Below are positions 34,019-40,583 of a DNA stretch of 44,235 nucleotides, in pieces (within the stretch, counting starts at the first letter, position 1; each line of letters opens with the position of its first letter). A program made the translations under genes and the position numbers. The notes beneath the pieces were generated by a model that ran no database searches, had not been told where the DNA came from, and was given only the letters and a program-made list of their open reading frames with translations. Location: NCBI GenBank assembly GCA_946182825.1, contig CAMGZH010000021.1, positions 1 to 44,235 on the forward strand, in the 5' to 3' direction. This DNA comes from an uncultured Lachnospiraceae bacterium (GTDB lineage Bacteria > Bacillota > Clostridia > Lachnospirales > Lachnospiraceae).

Positions 34019-34657
34019 TCACAGGCGCTCCATAAGGGAGGGCAGTTCATCAATGGCGTTGATCCGATACGGAGCCTCCGGTACTTCGCCGAATCCGTAT
34101 CCGGCGTGGATAAAAATCCCACCTGCTTTTTTGGTTGAGCGGTAGTCTGCTTCAATATCACCGACGTAGTACCAACGGTCCAGATCATGGCGCTGTACCA
34201 TCATGGTCATAGTGCCGTCTTTTTCAAGACCGGTGTCACCCCAGCAGAGATGATCCAGGAAAAGGTCCCCCAGCTTGTGATATTCCAGAAATGCTTCGAT
34301 GTATCCCTGCTGACAGTTGCTTACAATATAAAGCGGATAGGTCTCGGCCAGCTTTTCAAGGGTTTCCCGCAGATGGGGATAAAGCATTCCGCCGTGCTTT
34401 CGCAGGTAGTCGTTTTCATATTCCATGCAGGCATTTCCGAGGGCGGATTGTCCCTCTTCATCCAGTGCAGGGAAGAGTTTTGCGGAGATTACGGTCATGG
34501 TCTGTCCCATAACAGAAGAGATTTCCTCTGCGGTGATCTGACGCCTTCCCGGATCCTTCGGCCAATCTTTTAAGATCTCCGTCCAGGAGTCGGCAACAGC
34601 TGCGGCGGAATCCCAAAGGGTTCCGTCCATATCAAAAATAATACCGTTTTTTTTCAT
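34019..34657 (-). CDS. HAD-family hydrolase, phosphoglycolate-phosphatase-like
   Basis: A 212-residue HAD phosphatase. Motif I is IFDMDGTLWDS at the N-terminus, with the nucleophile and acid Asp pair. Motif II is YIVSNCQQGY, and motif IV lies in YYVGDIEADYRSTKKAGG, followed by GIFIHAGYGFGE. A helical cap sits between motifs I and II (C1 type). It resembles Gph and other sugar-phosphate phosphatases; the substrate is unknown. Two ATGs are possible. The one at 34657 has AAGGA eight bases upstream; the one at 34666 would add three residues. It follows a small gene by 44 bases on the same strand, suggesting an operon. Confidence 0.88.
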   Translation of the reverse strand: MKKNGIIFDMDGTLWDSAAAVADSWTEILKDWPKDPGRRQITAEEISSVMGQTMTVISAKLFPALDEEGQSALGNACMEYENDYLRKHGGMLYPHLRETLEKLAETYPLYIVSNCQQGYIEAFLEYHKLGDLFLDHLCWGDTGLEKDGTMTMMVQRHDLDRWYYVGDIEADYRSTKKAGGIFIHAGYGFGEVPEAPYRINAIDELPSLMERL

Positions 34658-34673
34658 AGCGTTCATCCTTATT

Positions 34674-34703
34674 GCAGTTACGGTTACAGTTGCAGTTCGA
34701 GTT
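34674..34703. repeat. Degenerate hexamer repeat between the small gene and the HAD gene
   Basis: Five tandem variants of GCAGTT / ACGGTT / ACAGTT / GCAGTT / CGAGTT. Two are identical and the others differ by one or two bases. It overlaps the stop codon of the small gene. Confidence 0.4.
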
Positions 34704-34941
34704 ACATGACGCAGCTTCCGCCTTGATTGCCACGATCGTTATCGCCCCGGACATATCTTGCGTTGAATTCCATATTGACCTGGCGAAGCTCCTTCTTACC
34801 GGCAATGTAATCTTCGTACATTTCCAGAATTCCGGGAGCGCATCCATCACAGAGTGCATCAATGTTGCCGAGGGACTCTTCCACAATAGCGCGTCGCTCT
34901 TCCTCGGTGGTGTCCTTGATCAGATTGCTTTTGTATTCCAT
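34702..34941 (-). CDS. Small cysteine-containing protein of unknown function
   Basis: A 79-residue soluble protein, first gene of a minus-strand pair with the HAD hydrolase. It has an acidic helical start (TTEEERRAIVEESLGNIDAL), a CDGC motif near residues 31-34, then GILEMYEDYIAGKKEL and a Gly/Asn/Arg-rich tail ending GGSCVM. The CxxC plus a Cys three from the end suggests metal binding or redox activity, but I do not recognise a family. AGAAAGG precedes the ATG. An extended -10 (TG-G-TATTCT on the minus strand, near 34994-35002) lies inside the oppositely oriented tRNA promoter. Confidence 0.65.
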   Translation of the reverse strand: MEYKSNLIKDTTEEERRAIVEESLGNIDALCDGCAPGILEMYEDYIAGKKELRQVNMEFNARYVRGDNDRGNQGGSCVM

Positions 34942-34988
34942 ATGTATATGCCTTTCTGATTTTGTTGTAAATTTTTATTAAATTTTCC

Positions 34989-35017
34989 TTGACAGAATAC
35001 CATAAATCCCTTAAAAT
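34989..35017 (+). promoter_or_regulatory. Promoter for the tRNA-Phe/tRNA-Gly operon
   Basis: TTGACA (34989-34994), 17-base spacer, TAAAAT (35012-35017), 18 bases before tRNA-Phe. A weaker divergent promoter for the small minus-strand gene overlaps it. Confidence 0.85.
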
Positions 35018-35035
35018 TTCTATTGTTGTGAGCAA

Positions 35036-35108
<73 letters not shown>

Positions 35109-35114
35109 TGCCTT

Positions 35115-35185
35115 GCGGGTGTAGTTCAATGGTAGAACACCAGCCTTCCAAGCTGGATACGTGGGTTCGATTCCCATCACCCGCT
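35115..35185 (+). tRNA. tRNA-Gly (anticodon UCC)
   Basis: A 71-base cloverleaf six bases after tRNA-Phe: acceptor GCGGGTG with CACCCGC, discriminator T, anticodon stem CCAGC/GCTGG with loop CTTCCAA giving UCC, and T loop GGGTTCGATTCCC. CCA is not encoded. Confidence 0.96.
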
Positions 35186-35191
35186 CTCGAG

Positions 35192-35218
35192 GGAAGTCCG
35201 TTAGGACTTCCTGTTTTT
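35192..35218 (+). terminator. Intrinsic terminator of the tRNA operon
   Basis: GGAAGTCC pairs perfectly with GGACTTCC around a 4-base loop (GTTA), followed by TGTTTTT. Confidence 0.88.
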
Positions 35219-35295
35219 GTATAATATACAGCCCAACCCTGAAAGAACGTGTGGAAACGGAAGTTTCCACACGTTTTTTTGTGCCGGTGAGGAGG

Positions 35296-35526
35296 GGGAG
35301 AGGGAGAGAAGGGATCAAAAGTCACAGGGAAATGAGGAAAAAGGCAAATTCCTGTGAGAATATGCCGCCGGGAGGCGGTTGGGAGAGGGAGAGAAGGGAT
35401 CAAAGTCACAGGGAAATGAGGAAAAAGGGAAATCCCTGTGAGAATATGCCGCCGGGAGGCGGTTGGGAGAGGAAGAGAAGGGATCAAAGTCACAGGGAAA
35501 TGAGGAAAAAGGGAAATCCCTGTGAG
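35296..35526 (+). repeat. 84-bp tandem hairpin repeat, 2.7 copies
   Basis: Units start at 35296 (85 bases, one extra A), 35381 (84 bases) and 35465 (62 bases, cut short after CCTGTGAG). Each full unit has a purine-rich head (GGGAGAGGGAGAGAAGGG), an inverted repeat TCACAGGGA...TCCCTGTGA with an 18-base loop, and a short CCGCC/GGCGG stem. The third copy lacks the second stem. In copy 1 the first stem differs by one transition that keeps pairing as G-U. Frames across it are repeat translations with no start signals, so I do not call a gene. Confidence 0.9.
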
Positions 35527-35573
35527 CCAAAAAAATTAATAAAAAGTTTAGATTTGTTCCGCTGCACAGGCTG

Positions 35574-35579
35574 TATAAT
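35574..35579 (+). promoter_or_regulatory. Possible -10 box for the PD-(D/E)XK-like gene
   Basis: TATAAT preceded by TG, about 95 bases before the start. No convincing -35. The rest of 35527-35645 is AT-rich with nothing else recognised. Confidence 0.35.
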
Positions 35580-35672
35580 AAGAACATCAATTTTATCTGG
35601 CAAACATATCTTTTGGCCGGTTTCACGGCTGTATTCTCAATGTAAATGAAATTAGAAAAGGGGGAGAACGTA

Positions 35673-36470
35673 GTGCGAAAAGAATTGAACGATCGCTGTC
35701 TGTTTCTTGAAGGGATTATCAAGAAGTACGGGGCGGAATATCATGGCTACAACAAAACGTTAGAGGGGAAACACCTGCAGTTGCATCACCATGGAAATTG
35801 TGTAACTTACTATGAGCGGATGGAGGGACAGAAGAATGGTAAATACCTAAGTAAGAAGACGTCCATGAGTCGGATCAGAAACCTTGCGCAGAAAGATTAT
35901 GATCAGAAAATACTAACCCAAGCACAAAGAGAGCTGGAAGAAATCGAAGGGCTTTTAGAAAAATACCCAAAGTGTACGGTGGAGCAGGTTCAGGAAGAAT
36001 ATGAAAGGGGATTTTTGGATCTGATCACACCGCTTGTGACATCAGATGAGCAGTATGTGAAGGCGTGGCAGGAAACTTTATGTCCTCAAAATGATTATTA
36101 CACTGAAAATTGTATCTATGGAACAAAACGCGGGGAAATGGTTCGCTCGAAATCGGAGGTGCTGATCGCAGATGCACTTCTCTATGAAAAGATTCCATAT
36201 CACTACGAGCGGGCAATTTATATCGAAGGGATCGGGAACTGTCATCCGGATTTTACAGTATTGAATGTAAGGACAAGGCAAGAGTATATTTGGGAGCATT
36301 TCGGAATGATGGCAGAAATGGATTATGCCCAAGGAGCAGTTAAGAAGATTCAACAGTATCAGAAAGCGGGCTATGTGTTGGGGAAGAACTTTATTGCAAC
36401 CTTTGAAGATGCCATGCACCCATTGACCCCGGGACAGATCAAGATCATATTGGAAGAGTACTTACAGTAA
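35673..36470 (+). CDS. PD-(D/E)XK-nuclease-like protein of unknown function
   Basis: A 265-residue soluble protein. The N-terminal half is helical and charged (IRNLAQKDYDQKI, coiled-coil-like ELEEIEGLLEKY). The C-terminal half resembles a PD-(D/E)XK fold: Glu162 in VRSKSEVLIADAL, YHYERAIYI, Asp193 in CHPDFTVL and Glu208-His209 in YIWEHFGM, then a Lys-rich helix (AVKKIQQYQKAGY). This E ... PD ... WEH pattern occurs in many clostridial orphan proteins; DNA cleavage is not demonstrated. The start is GTG at 35673, six bases after GGGGGAG. The ATG at 35646 lacks a ribosome site. It sits alone between the hairpin repeats and a second pair of hairpins, which suggests an acquired gene. Confidence 0.7.
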   Translation: MRKELNDRCLFLEGIIKKYGAEYHGYNKTLEGKHLQLHHHGNCVTYYERMEGQKNGKYLSKKTSMSRIRNLAQKDYDQKILTQAQRELEEIEGLLEKYPKCTVEQVQEEYERGFLDLITPLVTSDEQYVKAWQETLCPQNDYYTENCIYGTKRGEMVRSKSEVLIADALLYEKIPYHYERAIYIEGIGNCHPDFTVLNVRTRQEYIWEHFGMMAEMDYAQGAVKKIQQYQKAGYVLGKNFIATFEDAMHPLTPGQIKIILEEYLQ

Positions 36471-36496
36471 GAGAAGAAGAACGTCGGAACGAGAAA

Positions 36497-36534
36497 GTGA
36501 CCGCAAAAGCCTCAAAAGAGAAGTTTGCGGTCAC
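36497..36534 (+). repeat. Inverted repeat after the PD-(D/E)XK-like gene
   Basis: GTGACCGCAAA and TTTGCGGTCAC are perfect 11-base arms with a 16-base loop. No T run follows, so a standard intrinsic terminator is doubtful. Confidence 0.6.
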
Positions 36535-36578
36535 AATGTAGGAGAAGGAAGCAGCAGAAGAAGAGCCGGATAACAAGA

Positions 36579-36622
36579 CCCCCCGGGAATGGTGTTGCCT
36601 CAGCAACACCATTCCCGGGGGG
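36579..36622. terminator. 20-bp perfect hairpin between convergent genes
   Basis: Bases 36579-36598 pair perfectly with 36603-36622 around the 4-base loop CTCA. The stem begins with six C. It lies 11 bases beyond the stop of the minus-strand zinc-ribbon gene. T runs are weak on both sides, so it may mark the 3' end by blocking exonucleases or by pausing. Confidence 0.65.
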
Positions 36623-36633
36623 GAAAGTTCGAA

Positions 36634-38157
36634 TTAGTTGTAGAAACCGTATCTCTGGTTATAAGCAGCGTTCAAAGCGTTGGTATTCTTGATGATGATA
36701 TACATAGCAATGAAGGTACCGATACCAAAAACAAGGGAGCCAAGAACCATCCAGAGCAGAATGGTAGTACCGTTCTCCTGGAAGTTCATTCCATAGCGAG
36801 GAGCGGTGTAGTTCTGACGGTTACCAAGCTTGTACCAGTAGATCCAACTGTAAATACCGCAGGTGATGATGGACAAGAGGATAAGTGTCAGAAGACCCGG
36901 AGTATTCTGACCGTCTCCGTTACCGGTGATGTTCATGTCGCGGCTGAAGCAGTGGATCATGTATAAAGGATAGATACCACAGGTGATAAAGCCGAGCAGG
37001 ATATAAGCAACCAGACTGTAGTCTGTTCTTAATCTCTGTGGCGGCATGCTTGGAGCACCATAGTTGTTGAAACCGTTGGGGTTGGCACCATTAGGAGCAC
37101 CGTAGTTATTGAAACCGTTGGGGTTGGCACCGTTAGGAGCACCGTAGTTATTGAAACCGTTGGGGTTGGCACCATTAGGAGCGCCATAGTTATTCGCATT
37201 ATTGTTATTAAAGTTGTTAAAGTTGTTATTGTTATTATTGTTATTCATATTGTACCCGTTTGTTCCGGAACTCATGCCCGGCTTTGTGCTTAAAGAGTTG
37301 AAGAAGTTACGGAGATCGTTGATCTCAATGTTGGTGGCGGTTTTGATCTCATCAAAAAGTGGAGCGCCGGAAAGCTGAATGCCACCTTCCAGATGGGCAA
37401 AGATAAAGAGGCAGGCAATGGCACCGCCAACTGTAATCAGAGTCCAGACGAAAGGTAGGTAGCTGATATAAAAAATACCGAAGATCGTATAGGTGGTAAA
37501 CAGCATACGAATCAAAGCAATCACAACCGTAAGGATACCTGTGGCTGTGACGGACAGGGTAATATTTTTGGCGTGCTCACGATCGAAGGAACGATAGGAT
37601 TCGAACATGAGAAGGGCAAGGGCTGCAAAGCATGCACCTAAAACAAAGGTGAAAATGTTATGGAACAAGCCGTTGACCGGATAAGTGAATCCAAAATCAA
37701 GAGCACGGAAAATATTGATGAAGGAACCGAAAAGACCGGTCAGGCCGCCAATGATATTTTTAATGAAAAACCATGCGAAAACGACAGCGAATCCTGCGCT
37801 TACATAGCGGGCGATGGATTGGTAGCTGACCGTGTAGGAAGACTGCTGATAGTTTCCGTAAGGAGCACCGCCGGTTCCACCCGGATTCTGCTGATTAAAG
37901 AAAGTTTGACCGGAATTCTGAGAAGCCTGCTGACTGGAACTCTGGGAGAAATCCTGATCGGAATTCTGAGAAGCCTGCTGGCTGGAGCTCTGTGAGAAAT
38001 CCTGATTAGAATTCTGAGAAGCCTGCTGGTCGGAGGACTCAGACAGTTCTACGGTCGGTTCAGGATCGGAAGACGCGGTAAATTCGACTTTCGTCCCGCA
38101 GCTTGGGCAAAAAAGTGCGTCTTCGTTTAATTCGGTACCGCAATTTTTACAAAACAT
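36634..38157 (-). CDS. Zinc-ribbon membrane protein with DUF4234-like C-terminus
   Basis: A 507-residue membrane protein. Residues 1-24 are a zinc ribbon (CKNCG ... CPSCG). A Ser/Gln-rich region follows with three copies of a 16-residue repeat (QQASQNSDQDFSQSSS). About five membrane helices cover residues 118-255. An Asn-rich stretch and three copies of NNYGAPNGANPNGF lie near 318-370. The C-terminus (about 380-505) has three helices with the repeated phrase FITCGIYPLYMI / SIITCGIYSWIYWYK, typical of DUF4234. No function is known for the family. GAGAGGAG precedes the ATG. It is the second gene after DUF2752 on the minus strand, 31 bases apart. Confidence 0.82.
   Translation of the reverse strand: MFCKNCGTELNEDALFCPSCGTKVEFTASSDPEPTVELSESSDQQASQNSNQDFSQSSSQQASQNSDQDFSQSSSQQASQNSGQTFFNQQNPGGTGGAPYGNYQQSSYTVSYQSIARYVSAGFAVVFAWFFIKNIIGGLTGLFGSFINIFRALDFGFTYPVNGLFHNIFTFVLGACFAALALLMFESYRSFDREHAKNITLSVTATGILTVVIALIRMLFTTYTIFGIFYISYLPFVWTLITVGGAIACLFIFAHLEGGIQLSGAPLFDEIKTATNIEINDLRNFFNSLSTKPGMSSGTNGYNMNNNNNNNNFNNFNNNNANNYGAPNGANPNGFNNYGAPNGANPNGFNNYGAPNGANPNGFNNYGAPSMPPQRLRTDYSLVAYILLGFITCGIYPLYMIHCFSRDMNITGNGDGQNTPGLLTLILLSIITCGIYSWIYWYKLGNRQNYTAPRYGMNFQENGTTILLWMVLGSLVFGIGTFIAMYIIIKNTNALNAAYNQRYGFYN
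37066..37191 (-). repeat. In-gene 42-bp repeats encoding NNYGAPNGANPNGF
   Basis: Three tandem 42-base units, nearly identical at DNA level, inside the zinc-ribbon gene. They keep the frame. An AAC/AAT-rich tract encoding a run of Asn lies just upstream in the gene. Confidence 0.8.
37905..38035 (-). repeat. In-gene 48-bp repeats encoding QQASQNSxQDFSQSSS
   Basis: Three near-identical 48-base units, the last diverging, in the Ser/Gln-rich linker of the same gene. Frame is preserved. Confidence 0.75.
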
Positions 38158-38188
38158 ATACTCTCCTCTCTAGGTAGAAACAAGTAAC

Positions 38189-38611
38189 TTACATAAACAT
38201 AGAGAAAAATCGGTAGATCGCGCCCTCCCTTGGCGCGAAGACAACGATGGAATCCCTCGGATCGCAAAGCCGGATCACATAGACCAGGATAAACGCTGCA
38301 ACGGTAAGGATAAAAAATCCCTTTACAAGAAAGCGGGGAAGCTTTTTACGAAAAAGGAAGATTACCAGTGCAGGAAAAAGGATCCATACAAGAGGGTGAT
38401 AGTGGGTAGCTCTGGAAAAATGACCATGGGAAGCACAAAGCAGAGCACGGCTCATACCGCATCCGGCGCAGGAAACACCTGTGAGAAAGCGGATGGGGCA
38501 GGTGATGCCAAAGACTTCCATGATGATATAGGCCAAAGCGATGGATAGGATCGCAACCAGATCACCACTATGAGATTTCCATATTTCACTCAAATGTTTA
38601 TGAATCTTCAT
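38189..38611 (-). CDS. DUF2752 family membrane protein
   Basis: A 140-residue protein with about three membrane helices (20-38, 75-90 and 95-115). The DUF2752 signature is clear: CPIRFLTGVSCAGCGMSRAL, followed by HGHFSRATHYHPL. The conserved Cys pair and His residues suggest a metal or disulfide role, but the family has no known function. It is first in a minus-strand pair with the zinc-ribbon protein and is read from one of two divergent promoters. The visible ribosome site is weak (GAGATGAAG around the ATG). DUF2752 next to a zinc-ribbon membrane protein suggests a shared envelope task, which is inference. Confidence 0.88.
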   Translation of the reverse strand: MKIHKHLSEIWKSHSGDLVAILSIALAYIIMEVFGITCPIRFLTGVSCAGCGMSRALLCASHGHFSRATHYHPLVWILFPALVIFLFRKKLPRFLVKGFFILTVAAFILVYVIRLCDPRDSIVVFAPREGAIYRFFSMFM

Positions 38612-38618
38612 CTCACAT

Positions 38619-38647
38619 ATTCTACTTAATTTACTTTAACTTGGCAA
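38619..38647 (-). promoter_or_regulatory. Divergent promoter driving the DUF2752 pair
   Basis: On the minus strand: TTGCCA (38647-38642), 17-base spacer, TAGAAT (38624-38619), just before the DUF2752 start. The -35 lies in the left arm of a 10-base inverted repeat. Confidence 0.65.
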
Positions 38648-38676
38648 ACAGTAAATGAGATAGTTCTTGCCAAGTT
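38638..38676. promoter_or_regulatory. Inverted repeat containing both divergent -35 boxes
   Basis: AACTTGGCAA (38638-38647) and TTGCCAAGTT (38667-38676) are perfect 10-base arms with a 19-base gap. Each arm contains the -35 TTGCCA of one of the two divergent promoters. Confidence 0.75.
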
Positions 38677-38694
38677 GGTAGAACGTGATAATAT
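38667..38694 (+). promoter_or_regulatory. Divergent promoter driving the FAD oxidoreductase
   Basis: TTGCCA (38667-38672), a 16-base spacer ending TGA, TAATAT (38689-38694); an alternative -10 TATAAT starts at 38692. It lies 40 bases before the start. Confidence 0.65.
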
Positions 38695-38733
38695 AATAAG
38701 TTGCGGTAAAGACCGAACAGGAGGAATAAAATT

Positions 38734-40125
38734 ATGAAGAGTTATGATGTGTTGATCATAGGTGCAGGACCGGGGGGAATCTTTGCAGCATATGAGTTTT
38801 GCAAATTGCAGAAGAAAGCGGGACAGAAGTTAAAGATCGCCGTGCTGGAGGAAGGGCATCCTTTGGCCAGAAGACATTGTCCCATTGATGGAGACAAGGT
38901 GAAAAGCTGCATTCACTGCAAGAGCTGTTCGATCATGAGCGGATTCGGAGGAGCCGGCGCTTTTTCCGATGGAAAATATAATATAACCAATGATTTCGGT
39001 GGAACCTTATATGAACATATAGGGAAAAAGGCTTCCATTGATCTGATGAAATATGTGGATGAGATCAACCTGCGTCACGGAGGAGAGGGAACAAAGCTGT
39101 ATTCAACAGCCGGAACCCATTTTACAAAGGTGTGTATGCAGAATCGGCTGAAGCTTTTGGATGCTTCTGTGCGACATCTCGGAACGGATATCAACTATGT
39201 GGTGCTTGCGAACCTTTATGCAGAGCTGAAAGAGCAGGTGGATTTTTACTTTGAGACACCGGCTCTGCATGTGAAACGTCTTGAAGATTACCTGTATGAG
39301 GTGGAGACCGAGCGGGAAACCTATCAGTGCAGGCAGTGTATCATTTCCGTGGGACGTTCGGGAAGCAAGTGGATGGAAATGGTCAGCCGGGAAATGGAGA
39401 TCCCGACCAAGAGCAACCGTGTTGATATCGGAGTCCGCGTGGAGCTGCCTGCGGTTATTTTTTCAGATCTGACGGATGAACTGTACGAGAGTAAGATCGT
39501 ATACCGCACGAAGCAGTTTGAGGATAATGTTCGAACGTTCTGTATGAATCCACATGGAATCGTGGTGAATGAAAACACCAATGGCATCGTGACGGTAAAC
39601 GGGCACAGCTATGAGGGGGCGGACAAACAGACGGAAAATACTAACTTTGCGCTTTTGGTGGCGAAGCATTTTTCAGAGCCCTTCAAGGACAGTAACGGTT
39701 ACGGCGAGAGTATCGCCCGGTTGTCCAATATGCTGGGAGGCGGCGTGATCGTTCAGCGCTTCGGAGATCTGGTGAGAGGAAGACGATCCAACGAAAAGAG
39801 AATCGAAGAAGGTCTGGTTCGTCCGACACTGAATGCGACACCGGGAGATCTGTCTCTGGTGCTGCCAAAGCGGATCCTGGACGGTATCATTGAAATGATC
39901 TATGCCCTGGATCGCATTGCACCGGGAACGGCCAATGATGATACCCTGCTCTACGGCGTCGAGGTGAAGTTCTACAATATGGAAGTGGAGCTGGATGAGA
40001 ACCTTGAGACAAAATATGCCGGACTGTATGTGATTGGAGACGGAAGCGGAGTTACCCACAGTCTCAGTCATGCCAGCGCAAGTGGCGTCTATGTCGCAAG
40101 AAAGATCGTTGAGCGCGGAATTTGA
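38734..40125 (+). CDS. FAD-dependent dehydrogenase/oxidoreductase
   Basis: A 463-residue flavoprotein. The N-terminal dinucleotide-binding fold is intact (VLIIGAGPGGIFAAYEF, residues 6-22, with Glu at the end of the second strand in AVLEEG). A cysteine cluster C-x2-C-x2-C follows (SCIHCKSCSIMSGFGGAGAFSDG, near 55-75). The closing FAD motif is YVIGDGSGVTHSLSHASASG near the C-terminus. This is the pattern of the large uncharacterised FAD-dependent dehydrogenase group common in Firmicutes. The substrate is not known. AGGAGG precedes the ATG. A second promoter overlapping its stop codon drives the next genes. Confidence 0.9.
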   Translation: MKSYDVLIIGAGPGGIFAAYEFCKLQKKAGQKLKIAVLEEGHPLARRHCPIDGDKVKSCIHCKSCSIMSGFGGAGAFSDGKYNITNDFGGTLYEHIGKKASIDLMKYVDEINLRHGGEGTKLYSTAGTHFTKVCMQNRLKLLDASVRHLGTDINYVVLANLYAELKEQVDFYFETPALHVKRLEDYLYEVETERETYQCRQCIISVGRSGSKWMEMVSREMEIPTKSNRVDIGVRVELPAVIFSDLTDELYESKIVYRTKQFEDNVRTFCMNPHGIVVNENTNGIVTVNGHSYEGADKQTENTNFALLVAKHFSEPFKDSNGYGESIARLSNMLGGGVIVQRFGDLVRGRRSNEKRIEEGLVRPTLNATPGDLSLVLPKRILDGIIEMIYALDRIAPGTANDDTLLYGVEVKFYNMEVELDENLETKYAGLYVIGDGSGVTHSLSHASASGVYVARKIVERGI

Positions 40126-40151
40126 CGCGGGCTAAAATCGAATGATACAAT
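40122..40151 (+). promoter_or_regulatory. Promoter for the RNHCP-birA operon
   Basis: TTGACG (40122-40127, overlapping the previous stop), an 18-base spacer ending TGA, TACAAT (40146-40151): an extended -10. Confidence 0.6.
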
Positions 40152-40206
40152 CCAAAGGATATAAAAGGCAAAGCCGACGTTACAGTTAGAAAACATAAGG
40201 AGAATT

Positions 40207-40581
40207 ATGGACGAGGAGATCTACACCTGCCCAGCCTGTGGTTACACAGATGGCACAAGTATTGTACCGGAGCACTGTCCCCAGTGTTTAAGCAGCCTGC
40301 ATGAGATCGATGAAGACGGTAATGCGTGCGGAGGCATTTTTGAACCTATCAGTATCTGGGTACAGGAGGACAAGAGAGGAAAGCATAAGCACATCATTCA
40401 GCGATGCGAGTTTTGCGGAGCGTTGCAGACAAGTGAGATCACAAGTTATGACAATCCGGTGAAGCTCTTGTCGGTTGCGGCAAAGCCACTGGGCAATCCT
40501 CCATTCCCGGTAGAGCGAATGGAAGAACTGACCATGTTGATGGGCGGACAGGGAAGCACCGAAGGCTACTATGAGGAATAA
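40207..40581 (+). CDS. RNHCP-like zinc-binding protein, divergent copy
   Basis: A 124-residue protein with three Cys pairs (CPACG; HCPQC plus a later CGG; CEFCG). It follows the plan of RNHCP-domain proteins but in weakened form: EHCPQCLSSLHEID replaces RNHCPxCLxSxHVD, and SYDNPVKLLSVAAKPL matches the usual DDNPMxL segment. It most likely binds zinc. No function is known for the domain. AAGGAGA precedes the ATG. The next gene, three bases downstream, is a canonical RNHCP protein, so the pair probably arose by tandem duplication. Both end with a short segment after the domain. Confidence 0.72.
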   Translation: MDEEIYTCPACGYTDGTSIVPEHCPQCLSSLHEIDEDGNACGGIFEPISIWVQEDKRGKHKHIIQRCEFCGALQTSEITSYDNPVKLLSVAAKPLGNPPFPVERMEELTMLMGGQGSTEGYYEE

Positions 40582-40583
40582 AG

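Noticed and set aside
34702-34710. CaaX-like lipidation signal at the end of the small protein (SCVM)
   Set aside because: The Cys is third, not fourth, from the end, and bacteria are not expected to prenylate such tails.
35296-35526. CRISPR array
   Set aside because: The units are 84 bp and contiguous with no variable spacers, and no cas genes are present.
36579-36622. Transposon terminal inverted repeats
   Set aside because: The arms are only 4 bases apart, forming a hairpin, and there is no matching pair elsewhere in the window.
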